19,265 bases of DNA from DUAL01 sp964452095 (GTDB lineage: Bacteria; Bacteroidota; Bacteroidia; Flavobacteriales; BACL11), in the NCBI GenBank assembly GCA_964452095.1, contig CAYVKX010000035.1, forward strand, positions 1 to 19,265, in the 5' to 3' direction. The translations under genes and the position numbers were made by a program. This document shows positions 7,697-14,354 of this stretch, in pieces (position 1 is the stretch's first letter; every line of letters starts with the position of its first letter). The notes beneath the pieces are model-generated. The model searched no databases, was not told where the DNA came from, and worked only from the letters and a program-made list of their open reading frames with translations.

Positions 7697-8182
7697 ATGA
7701 GTAAAAAACTAGTTTTATTTTTATCAATGATTTTGCTTTTTTCTTGTAAGAAAGAAAAGAAAGTAACTTATCATATTAATGATGTAAATATTGAGCAGAA
7801 TTCCTCTAATAAAGATCATCTTAAAACAACAACAGAATTTATTTCTATTGCTTATTCTGATATTTTTGGTACAGTAATTTCTACTGCAAAATTGGCTGAA
7901 TTAACTACAACCTATAAAGCGTTTGGAGACAAAATTTTAATTGAAGAAATGGTAATTAAGAATTTCTTAAATGAACCTTCTATACAAATTCCTACTATTG
8001 ATAGAACATCAGAAATAACAATAAATACTTATGTAAATGACGCCTACAAAAAGTTGTTTAACCGAACTCCAGATGAATATGAATTATGGTTTGTAACGGA
8101 TATGATTCAAAAAGATATTGACCTTAATTCTGAGTTAATATATTTTTCATTAATGACAGCTAACGAATACAGATACTACTAA
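7697..8182 (+). CDS. Small lipoprotein with DUF1549-like modules
   Basis: This 161-residue protein starts with MSKKLVLFLSMILLFSC and would be lipidated on Cys17. Its C-terminal half, residues 109-160, repeats the module of the upstream lipoprotein: YVNDAYKKLFNRTPDEYE, then TANEYRYY after about 25 residues. A weaker copy covers roughly 43-95, where the RxP part is lost. It looks like a shorter paralogue of the preceding gene, and the two may form one periplasmic assembly. It lies 38 bases after that gene, and its TAA shares an A with the next ATG (TAATG), so it is probably coupled to the DUF1501-type gene. In other bacteria the slot upstream of DUF1501 is often held by DUF1549 or DUF1800. Function unknown. 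Confidence 0.7.
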   Translation: MSKKLVLFLSMILLFSCKKEKKVTYHINDVNIEQNSSNKDHLKTTTEFISIAYSDIFGTVISTAKLAELTTTYKAFGDKILIEEMVIKNFLNEPSIQIPTIDRTSEITINTYVNDAYKKLFNRTPDEYELWFVTDMIQKDIDLNSELIYFSLMTANEYRYY

Positions 8183-9483
8183 TGGAAAGAAGAAAATTCA
8201 TAAGAAATTTAGGACTTGGTGCTGCAGCAACTATTGGCGTTCCTTACCTATTGCCAAGTGGCAGATTATTTGCATCAACAGGAAGTAGAAAAGCAAATCA
8301 TGTAGTGTTTTGCCTTTTTGCAGGTGGTGTAAGAAACTTAGAAGCGGTACATAAAATTGATGGAAATTTAATGCCCTATATGTTAAAAGGGAATGAAGTA
8401 GTTTCATCTGACCTTAATAGTTTTATTGATTTTGCCCCACCAAATACTTCTGGAATTACTTTGCAAGAACAAGGGACTTTGTACAAGGAATTCAGGATGA
8501 AATATGGACCTACCGGGCATTATGGCGGACATGCTACTGCAATGACTGGGGTTTATTCTGGAGAAATAAATATTAATGCAGCTCCGCAATTCCCTACTAT
8601 TTTTGAGCTTTACAGAAAACATAATTCTCCTTCAATGTCGGCTAAAAATACTTGGTGGGTATCTAATTCATTAGGGCCTTATGCACATCTTAATTTCTCA
8701 TCAGCTGCTGGCTATGGTGCAGATTTTGGTGCTAATTATATTCAGCCTGCATCCATTATTTCTCAGGAAGGATATGAAAGTTTAGGAAATTCTAAAATTT
8801 ACACTCCTACTGAAAATAAAAAAATAAGTGCCCTAAGAGGTTTTTGTGATGCACATTTTTCGCAACAATTTAGTGGCATTGCAAATAGCATTAGCAATAC
8901 TGAAGATGATAAATTAGAAATTGAGAATTTCATCAATCAAGCATTTTCTGATGCTGCAATTGGGTTGTATAATGATCCCTGGGGAGTAGGTAGTATTTTC
9001 AATAATGATATGCGAACAGTACATTTTGCAGAGAAAATAATTGAAGAATTTAAGCCAGAATTATTGGTGGTAAATATGCAAGATTTAGATATTGGACATT
9101 CTGATTTTAATGGTTATGTTGATAATCTTCAAAAAGCAGATTATGCGCTTTCTCATCTTTGGGATACTATTCAAAATACTCCTGGAATGGCTAATGATAC
9201 TATTCTAATTTCTGTTCCTGAACATGGTAGAAATGAGCTTGGAAATGGGATTTATGCGGCTAATAATAGAGAAGCTCTTGATCATACAAATGATGAAATG
9301 AGTAGAGAGATTTTTGCTTTGGTTTTAGGTCCAAATGGGGTTGTAGTGCAAGATCAGGTATTTAGTCAAGAAAAAGGTGAGAGTATAGATGTTGTACCAA
9401 CAATTGCAAATATCTTAGGGTTTGATACAGATATCCCAAATGGAATTTTGCAAGGAAATGTGTTAAACGAAAGTTTTTATTAA
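8182..9483 (+). CDS. Tat-exported DUF1501-type protein (alkaline-phosphatase-like fold)
   Basis: This 433-residue protein opens with a twin-arginine signal (RRKFIRNLGLGAAA, Arg3-Arg4), so it is probably exported folded. The body resembles DUF1501 and the alkaline phosphatase/sulfatase superfamily: FAGGVRNLE at 47-54 where DUF1501 proteins have a GG...D segment; HATAMTGVYSGE at 117-128; DLDIGHSDF at 301-309; EHGR at 347-350 where DUF1501 has EFGR; DHT at 367-369; and a C-terminal IDVVPTIANILG. Asp301, Asp303, His306, His348, Asp367 and His368 are candidate metal ligands. I see no Ser, Thr or Cys at the usual nucleophile site, and the first Asp is Glu54 or absent, so hydrolase activity is doubtful. 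DUF1501 function is not established. Operon partners are lipoproteins and a cytochrome c. Confidence 0.72.
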   Translation: MERRKFIRNLGLGAAATIGVPYLLPSGRLFASTGSRKANHVVFCLFAGGVRNLEAVHKIDGNLMPYMLKGNEVVSSDLNSFIDFAPPNTSGITLQEQGTLYKEFRMKYGPTGHYGGHATAMTGVYSGEININAAPQFPTIFELYRKHNSPSMSAKNTWWVSNSLGPYAHLNFSSAAGYGADFGANYIQPASIISQEGYESLGNSKIYTPTENKKISALRGFCDAHFSQQFSGIANSISNTEDDKLEIENFINQAFSDAAIGLYNDPWGVGSIFNNDMRTVHFAEKIIEEFKPELLVVNMQDLDIGHSDFNGYVDNLQKADYALSHLWDTIQNTPGMANDTILISVPEHGRNELGNGIYAANNREALDHTNDEMSREIFALVLGPNGVVVQDQVFSQEKGESIDVVPTIANILGFDTDIPNGILQGNVLNESFY

Positions 9484-9484
9484 G

Positions 9485-10390
9485 ATGAAAAAATTACTTT
9501 TTTTAAGTTTAGGATTATCTTTACTTTTAGTGAATTGCACTGAGGATGATTTGCCAATAAACCCGTATGATAATGTAGATTATACTGATAACACTATTGT
9601 AGTGGATACGCTTTCAGAAACTTCATTTGTTCGTTTGCACAAAGAAGTTTTAGCTCCTTCTTGCAATGTGTTGGGTTGTCATGATGGTACTTTTGAACCA
9701 GATTTTAGGACAGTAGAAAGTTCCTATAATACTATGGTTTATCATCCAATAATTAAAAATAATTTGGCTGAAACTTTTACTTATAGAGTAGTCCCTAACG
9801 ATACTTTAAATTCTGTACTTCATGAACGATTAACCAATTGTTGTTTTGTAAATACTGATGACAGAATGCCACAGGATAATATTGGAAATTCACTTTCTCA
9901 AGAAGATTTGGATGTGGTAAGTAATTGGATAATGAGTGGGGCTAAAGATATTACCGGAGCAACTCCTAATGAACCTAATAATCTGCCAAATATTGATTTC
10001 TTTTTTGTGATGGATGTAGCATTTGATTCTACATATTCTGATAATAGAATTGGAGAATGGTACGAACCATTTTTGATGCCATCAAATGAAGATGTGAATT
10101 TTATTTTCAGAGTGTGGGATGATAAAACTGCTCCTGCTGATATGCAAGTTAATAAATTGCATATTTCAGAATTTCAAGATGATTTTTCAAATTCATTTAT
10201 TGCAACAGCTACTTTTTACGATCCTACTTATGATGTATGGGTAGTGCCTTTTAACACTGCTGTTTTGCAAACAGGGAAAACATATTATTTACGCTATGAA
10301 ATTAATGATGGACAAACAGCTAATACAATTTACCCAAATAATCAGACCTCTTTTATATTTAAAAGTATGTGGTCATTTACAGTTCAATAG
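9485..10390 (+). CDS. Cytochrome c-type lipoprotein with a CX4CH haem site
   Basis: This 301-residue protein begins with a lipoprotein signal ending LLVNC, with the lipid on Cys18. A class I cytochrome c-like domain follows, about residues 44-155. The haem site is Cys60-NVLG-Cys65-His66, with four residues between the cysteines rather than two. The likely axial Met is Met128 in DRMPQDN, followed by the usual helix with LSQEDLDVVSNWIMSGA. Residues 165-301 look all-beta, with a Trp/Tyr/Phe-rich stretch, and are not recognised. It would be anchored in the periplasm or on the outer membrane and carry electrons. It starts one base after the DUF1501-type stop. Planctomycetes combine a cytochrome domain (PSCyt1) with DUF1549 in single proteins near DUF1501; here the parts are separate. 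Confidence 0.72.
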   Translation: MKKLLFLSLGLSLLLVNCTEDDLPINPYDNVDYTDNTIVVDTLSETSFVRLHKEVLAPSCNVLGCHDGTFEPDFRTVESSYNTMVYHPIIKNNLAETFTYRVVPNDTLNSVLHERLTNCCFVNTDDRMPQDNIGNSLSQEDLDVVSNWIMSGAKDITGATPNEPNNLPNIDFFFVMDVAFDSTYSDNRIGEWYEPFLMPSNEDVNFIFRVWDDKTAPADMQVNKLHISEFQDDFSNSFIATATFYDPTYDVWVVPFNTAVLQTGKTYYLRYEINDGQTANTIYPNNQTSFIFKSMWSFTVQ

Positions 10391-10822
10391 ATGAAAAATT
10401 TGATTTACATATTAGTGGTTCTGCTTTTTTTTTCATGCAAAAAAGATGATGCAGTTTCTGATGTGCCTCAAATTGAGTTTAAAAGTATTTCTCCAACTAC
10501 AGCTCAAGAATATATGGATGAGATTTTAATTACTATTTCCTATACTGATGAAAATGGCGATTTGGGAGAGAACAATCCTGATGTAAAAAACCTATTTGTA
10601 AAAGATAGTAGGAATGCAATTGAATACAAATTTAGAATTCCAGAACTTACTCCAAATGGAAGTAATATTTCAATTGAGGGAAATTTTGAAATTAAAATTA
10701 ATGGAACTGGAATAACTGACGGCTCAACCTCCGAACAAGTATCCTATGCTATTTATGTTGTTGATAGAGCGGGAAATAAAAGCAATATTGTTACAACTTC
10801 TAAAATCACAATAAATCAGTAA
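10391..10822 (+). CDS. Small beta-sandwich lipoprotein, function unknown
   Basis: This 143-residue protein starts directly after the cytochrome gene's stop, with no spacer. The signal ends LLFFSC, so Cys16 is lipidated, followed by KKDD. The mature part alternates hydrophobic and polar residues in a way that suggests an Ig-like beta sandwich. It includes ISYTDENGDLGENNPDVKN (about 50-68), a calcium-loop-like Asp/Gly segment I have seen in other Bacteroidota lipoproteins. The end, YAIYVVDRAGNKSNIVTTSKITI, resembles the last strands of a fibronectin/Ig fold. I do not recognise a named family. Position suggests it is a structural or ligand-binding part of the same cell-surface assembly. Confidence 0.6.
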   Translation: MKNLIYILVVLLFFSCKKDDAVSDVPQIEFKSISPTTAQEYMDEILITISYTDENGDLGENNPDVKNLFVKDSRNAIEYKFRIPELTPNGSNISIEGNFEIKINGTGITDGSTSEQVSYAIYVVDRAGNKSNIVTTSKITINQ

Positions 10823-10825
10823 ATA

Positions 10826-11278
10826 ATGAAATACCTTTTTGTAGAAAACCAGAAATTTAGACAATGGTGGTTGTGGGTAATATTATTATCGTTTCCAATT
10901 ATGTCAGTGAATCCTTTTGAGGAGAAAGCAATAGATTTTACTTATGTTTTAATTGGCTTAGCAATCCCTCTGATTTTCTATTTATTTGAGTTAAGAATTA
11001 AAGTAAGCAATGAAGGTTTGCATTATCAGTTTTTTCCATTTCATTTGAAATCACATATTATAAAAATAGAAGATATTGAAAAATTTAAAGCCATGGAATA
11101 CTCTCCATTAAAAGAATATGGAGGTTGGGGAATAAAGTACGGATTTAAAGGAAAGGCCTATAATGTAAGCGGTAATAAAGGCGTAAAAGTTTTCCTGAAA
11201 AATGGAGCTAATATTATGTTCGGTAGCCAAAAATACAAGGAGTTATCAAAGGCTTTAAAAGATGTTAGGAAACAATAA
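10826..11278 (+). CDS. Two-helix membrane protein with a PH-like C-terminal domain
   Basis: This 150-residue protein has two predicted transmembrane helices: about residues 15-29 (WLWVILLSFPIMSV) and 38-55 (FTYVLIGLAIPLIFYLFE). A soluble C-terminal domain follows. Its pattern (ELRIKVSNEGLHYQFFPF, then YGGWGIKYGFKGKAYNVSGNKGVKVFLKNG) is like bacterial PH-type domains in small membrane proteins of Bacteroidota. It starts 3 bases after the preceding lipoprotein and is the last gene of the operon. Its final 14 bases overlap the convergent tyrS gene. It may be a passenger gene, since its domain would face the cytoplasm while the other products act outside. Function unknown. Confidence 0.6.
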   Translation: MKYLFVENQKFRQWWLWVILLSFPIMSVNPFEEKAIDFTYVLIGLAIPLIFYLFELRIKVSNEGLHYQFFPFHLKSHIIKIEDIEKFKAMEYSPLKEYGGWGIKYGFKGKAYNVSGNKGVKVFLKNGANIMFGSQKYKELSKALKDVRKQ

Positions 11279-12533
11279 TCAAAAAGTAATTCTTCTTTCC
11301 TTTTTGTGCCAATATGTATTTTCCGTTCAATAAATCGTTTTCAGATAATTGATGATCTTCCTTTATTTTCTCTTTGTTAATGCTAACGGCATTGCTTTTT
11401 ATCATTCTTCTTGCCTCTCCTTTACTTGCAAAAATTTGAGTTTTCTCTGCTAATATATCTAAGATTCCTAATCCTAAATCCGCTTTATTCATTTCAAATT
11501 GAGGGACACCCTCAAAAACCGAAAGAAAAGTGTCTTCATCCAAACTTTTTAAATCTTCAGCAGTTGATTTCCCAAATAAAATATTGGATGCTTTTATCGC
11601 CATTTCTAAATCAGCAGATGAGTGCACACGAGTAGTTACTTCCTCAGCTATTGCTTTTTGTAAAAGCCTCAAATGTGGAGTGTTATCATGTTTTTTCGTA
11701 AGTTTTGTAATTTCTTCTTGCGACAATAAAGTAAAAATCTTAATATAATTTTTGGCATCTTCATCTGAAGCGTTTAACCAAAATTGGTAAAATTTGTAAG
11801 GAGATGTTTTTGCTTTATCCAACCAAACATTTCCTGTTTCAGTTTTCCCAAACTTCCCACCATCTGCTTTTTTTATCAGTGGAGTGGTAATTGCAAATGC
11901 TTTCCCTCCTCCTTTTCTTCTTACTAATTCAGTTCCTGTTACTATGTTTCCCCATTGGTCAGAACCTCCTAATTGTACTTTGCAATTCTTATTTTTCCAG
12001 AGCCAGTAAAAGTCATACCCTTGTACCAATTGGTAGGAAAATTCAGTAAAGCTCATTCCTGTTTCCAGTCTATTTTTTACAGAATCTTTAGCCATCATAT
12101 AGTTAACAGAAATGTGTTTTCCTACATCTCTTATGAACTCTAAAAAATTAAATTCTTTAAACCAATCATAATTATTTACAACTTCAGCTGAGTTTTCTCC
12201 ACAATCAAAATCTAAGAATTGTTCTAATTGTTTTTGTACGCAAGCTAAGTTATGGTTTAGCGTGTTTTCATCTAGCAAATTACGCTCCTTGCTTTTTCCT
12301 GAAGGATCGCCAACCATACCAGTAGCACCCCCAACTAAAGCAATAGGTTTGTGCCCACATCTTTGCAAATGCACTAAAATCATAATTTGAACTAAACTTC
12401 CAATGTGAAGCGAGTCGGCAGTAGGATCAAAACCAATATAGGCAGCTGTCATTTCTTTTTCAAATTGCTCTTCAGTCCCTGGCATGATATCATGTATCAT
12501 CCCTCTCCATTTTAATTCTTCTACAAAGTTCAT
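11265..12533 (-). CDS. tyrS: Tyrosyl-tRNA synthetase
   Basis: This 422-residue class I aminoacyl-tRNA synthetase charges tRNA-Tyr. The HIGH motif appears as HIGS at 43-46 after FDPTADSL. The KMSKS loop is KFGKT at 227-231, the normal TyrRS variant. VQLGGSDQWGNI (186-197) is the tyrosine-binding signature. A C-terminal S4 RNA-binding domain covers roughly 350-422 (GEARRMIKSNAVSINKEKI). Length is standard. The ATG at 12533 gives the expected MNFVEELKWRGM start and has a -7 box 16 bases upstream. The gene is convergent with the preceding membrane protein gene (14-base overlap) and divergent from the SDR gene. Confidence 0.97.
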   Translation of the reverse strand: MNFVEELKWRGMIHDIMPGTEEQFEKEMTAAYIGFDPTADSLHIGSLVQIMILVHLQRCGHKPIALVGGATGMVGDPSGKSKERNLLDENTLNHNLACVQKQLEQFLDFDCGENSAEVVNNYDWFKEFNFLEFIRDVGKHISVNYMMAKDSVKNRLETGMSFTEFSYQLVQGYDFYWLWKNKNCKVQLGGSDQWGNIVTGTELVRRKGGGKAFAITTPLIKKADGGKFGKTETGNVWLDKAKTSPYKFYQFWLNASDEDAKNYIKIFTLLSQEEITKLTKKHDNTPHLRLLQKAIAEEVTTRVHSSADLEMAIKASNILFGKSTAEDLKSLDEDTFLSVFEGVPQFEMNKADLGLGILDILAEKTQIFASKGEARRMIKSNAVSINKEKIKEDHQLSENDLLNGKYILAQKGKKNYFLIIVS

Positions 12534-12549
12534 CTCTTATAATTTTTGT

Positions 12550-12557
12550 CAAAAATA
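12550..12557 (-). promoter_or_regulatory. -7 box of tyrS
   Basis: Read on the minus strand this is TATTTTTG, an exact TAnnTTTG match, 16 bases before the tyrS ATG. No -33 TTTG at the usual spacing is visible. Confidence 0.6.
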
Positions 12558-12572
12558 GACAATTATTCCAAA

Positions 12573-12614
12573 TCTCATGTCTAATATCTAATATCTCAAA
12601 TCTATTCTCCTATC
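12573..12614 (+). repeat. Period-7 TCTnATA-like tandem repeat in the tyrS/SDR spacer
   Basis: Six consecutive heptamers read TCTCATG, TCTAATA, TCTAATA, TCTCAAA, TCTATTC, TCCTATC. The last runs into the -7 box TATCTTTG of the SDR gene. It fills the region where -33 and activator sites would be expected. A similar repeat is at 15748-15782. Confidence 0.6.
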
Positions 12615-12618
12615 TTTG
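12611..12618 (+). promoter_or_regulatory. -7 box of the SDR gene, 4 bases before its ATG
   Basis: TATCTTTG matches TAnnTTTG exactly and is followed by only four bases (TACA) before the ATG at 12623. Transcription would start at or next to the start codon, so the mRNA may be leaderless. Confidence 0.6.
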
Positions 12619-12622
12619 TACA

Positions 12623-13627
12623 ATGATATTTGTTACAGGAGGAACCGGACTTGTTGGCTCACATGTTTTATTAAATTTAGCACAAAGTGGAAAAGAGTTT
12701 AAAGCGCTTAAAAGAGCAAATTCTTCTTTGGATATTTGTAAAAGTGTTTTTGATTATTATAATGCTGATGATTTGTTTCCCCAAATTATTTGGGTTGATG
12801 GTGATGTGAATGACATTCCTTCTTTGGAAAGCGGAATGCAAAATTGTGAGAGGGTTTTACATTGTGCTGCTATTGTTTCTTTTCAACCTTCTGATGCTGA
12901 CCTTTTGAAAAAAGTAAATATTGAAGGTACTGCAAATGTGATGAATGTAGCTTTAAGTTCAGGAGTAAAAAAAGTAGGATTTGTAAGTTCAATTGCTGCT
13001 TTGGGGCGTAATTCTACTGAGGGAATTGTTGATGAAGAATGTCATTTTAAAGCAACTAAGTTAGATAGTAATTATGCGCTTAGTAAATATTATGCCGAGC
13101 AAGAAGTTTGGCGTGCATCTCAGGAGGGATTGGAAGTAGTAATTGTAAATCCATCAGTAATTCTTGGTCCTGGAGATTGGAATAAAGGGAGTTCTCAAAT
13201 TTTTCAAAAAATACATTCAGGTTTAAAATTTTATACGCCAGGAAGTACGGGTTATGTTGATGTGGTTGATGTGGCAAATTCATTAGTTGCTCTTTTATTT
13301 GCTGATGTAAAGAATGAACGCTTTATTGTAAATGGTGCTAACTTAAAATATCGTGATTGTTTTGATAGAATTGCAATAGCTTTAAATAAACCAAAAGCAA
13401 CAATAAAAGTTACTCCTTTATTAAAAGAAATTGCTTGGAGAATGGAAGTGGTGCGTTCCTTTATTACAGGAAAAAAACCGTTAATTACTAAGGAAACTGC
13501 CGATAGTGCTATGATGGAGAGTTCTTATTCAACTGCAAAAATTAAAAAGTTAATTAGCTTTAAATTTACGGATATTGATGCTACAATAAAAAAGTATGCT
13601 GATTGGTTTATTGCGGATTTAAACTAG
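12623..13627 (+). CDS. Extended short-chain dehydrogenase/reductase (NAD(P)-dependent epimerase family)
   Basis: This 334-residue Rossmann enzyme has TGGTGLVG at 5-12, which binds the NAD(P) diphosphate. The catalytic set is Ser122/Ser123 in VSSIAALG and Tyr151-xxx-Lys155 in NYALSKYYAE. Acidic residues near VDGDVND (58-64) contact the adenine. The family includes dihydroflavonol-reductase-like and nucleotide-sugar-modifying enzymes. The protein most resembles the DFR-like SDRs often found in Bacteroidota, whose substrates are mostly unknown. The ATG at 12623 is supported by the glycine motif right at the N-terminus. The gene appears to be leaderless. Its last 20 bases overlap the convergent DUF4296 gene. 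Confidence 0.88.
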   Translation: MIFVTGGTGLVGSHVLLNLAQSGKEFKALKRANSSLDICKSVFDYYNADDLFPQIIWVDGDVNDIPSLESGMQNCERVLHCAAIVSFQPSDADLLKKVNIEGTANVMNVALSSGVKKVGFVSSIAALGRNSTEGIVDEECHFKATKLDSNYALSKYYAEQEVWRASQEGLEVVIVNPSVILGPGDWNKGSSQIFQKIHSGLKFYTPGSTGYVDVVDVANSLVALLFADVKNERFIVNGANLKYRDCFDRIAIALNKPKATIKVTPLLKEIAWRMEVVRSFITGKKPLITKETADSAMMESSYSTAKIKKLISFKFTDIDATIKKYADWFIADLN

Positions 13628-13952
13628 CTCTTTCCTCTGTTAATTCTTCTAAAACTTTGCTGTAAATTTCTTCTAACTTTTCAGGATGAGTTGAGTAGTA
13701 CTCTAGTGAGTTATTAAATTTTTCTTCAGAAATTGCAAATTCCTGATAAATATTATGATAAGAGTTTGCTAATTCATTTTTTGCCTTTTCCATTCCTGTT
13801 GTTTTATGTAATTCAAAAGTTGCTTCTGCCAAATGAATTTCTTTTAAAATATTTTCAAAGGTATTTTCTTTTAAAATATTATTAGGTGTTTCCTTCTCAG
13901 GAGTACCACAAGCAAACAATAAACAAATTAGTATTGACAAATAATTTTTCAT
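13608..13952 (-). CDS. DUF4296 family lipoprotein
   Basis: This 114-residue protein has the signal MKNYLSILICLLFACG, with the lipid on Cys15. A helical domain follows, with NILKEIHLAEATFELHK (42-58) and NIYQEFAISEEKFNNSLEYYSTHPEKLEEIYSKVLEEL. This fits DUF4296, a small Bacteroidota-specific lipoprotein family of unknown function. Asp in the usual DIHLAEA motif is Glu here. It is convergent with the SDR gene (20-base overlap) and divergent from the next lipoprotein. A perfect -7 box ends 4 bases before its ATG, so it may be leaderless. Confidence 0.8.
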   Translation of the reverse strand: MKNYLSILICLLFACGTPEKETPNNILKENTFENILKEIHLAEATFELHKTTGMEKAKNELANSYHNIYQEFAISEEKFNNSLEYYSTHPEKLEEIYSKVLEELTEERASLNPQ

Positions 13953-13956
13953 AAAA

Positions 13957-13964
13957 CAAAGATA
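13957..13964 (-). promoter_or_regulatory. -7 box of the DUF4296 gene, 4 bases before its ATG
   Basis: On the minus strand this reads TATCTTTG, then TTTT, then the ATG at 13952. Box and spacing are the same as for the SDR gene, which supports both calls. Confidence 0.6.
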
Positions 13965-13996
13965 TTGTATTTAATTCTCTGATTTGTGTATATTTG
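13965..13996 (+). promoter_or_regulatory. Promoter of the Glu/Cys/His-rich lipoprotein gene
   Basis: TTG at 13965-13967 and TATATTTG at 13989-13996 are 21 bases apart, a good Bacteroidota -33/-7 pair. They lie 32 bases before the ATG at 14029, which leaves an A-rich leader. The -33 site abuts the opposing box of the DUF4296 gene. Confidence 0.6.
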
Positions 13997-14028
13997 CATG
14001 AATTATTAACCAAACAAAATTTAAAGTC

Positions 14029-14298
14029 ATGAAAAAATTAATGTATTTATTTGTTGCAGGAACAATGTTTGCATTCACAGCTTGTGGAGGTGGAGAAACT
14101 GCAACTGAAGAAGCGGCTCCTGCTGTAGAAGAAACTGTTGAAACTGCCACTGAGGAAGTAGCTGAAGGTGTTGGATGCCAAATTGGTGAGCCTTGTGTTG
14201 AAGATCATTCTTGTTGTATGGCTCATGAAGAGTCTGCTGAAGGAGAAGAAGCTGAAGCAACTGAAGAGGAGTCTCATGAAGGTCACAATCACGAATAA
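14029..14298 (+). CDS. Small acidic Cys/His-rich lipoprotein, possible metal binder
   Basis: This 89-residue protein has a lipoprotein signal ending FAFTAC, with the lipid on Cys19. About half of the mature part is Glu or Ala. A compact cluster follows: Cys50, Cys56, His60, Cys62, Cys63 and His66. The tail is SHEGHNHE, with His83, His86 and His88. Such density of Cys, His and Glu suggests binding of a soft or transition metal at the cell surface, but no named metal-binding family is recognised. It has its own promoter and ends just before a strong terminator, so it is probably a single-gene, well-expressed transcript. An alternative is an acidic spacer-like lipoprotein whose cysteines form disulfides. 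Confidence 0.7.
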   Translation: MKKLMYLFVAGTMFAFTACGGGETATEEAAPAVEETVETATEEVAEGVGCQIGEPCVEDHSCCMAHEESAEGEEAEATEEESHEGHNHE

Positions 14299-14320
14299 GT
14301 AAAACTTATTTTAAAAAATT

Positions 14321-14348
14321 AAAGGCAACCAATTGGTTGCCTTTTTTT
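14321..14348. terminator. Bidirectional rho-independent terminator
   Basis: A perfect palindrome has arms AAAGGCAACCAA and TTGGTTGCCTTT at 14321-14344. It is followed by T's to 14348 and preceded by an A-rich run. It would stop transcription of the lipoprotein gene ending at 14298 and, on the other strand, of pyrC ending at 14355. Confidence 0.9.
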
Positions 14349-14354
14349 ATGCTT

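Noticed and set aside
14047..14292. Minus-strand open frames opposite the acidic lipoprotein
   Set aside because: They are shadows created by repeated GAA/GCT codons on the plus strand, giving low-complexity Ser/Phe or Leu/Gln proteins.
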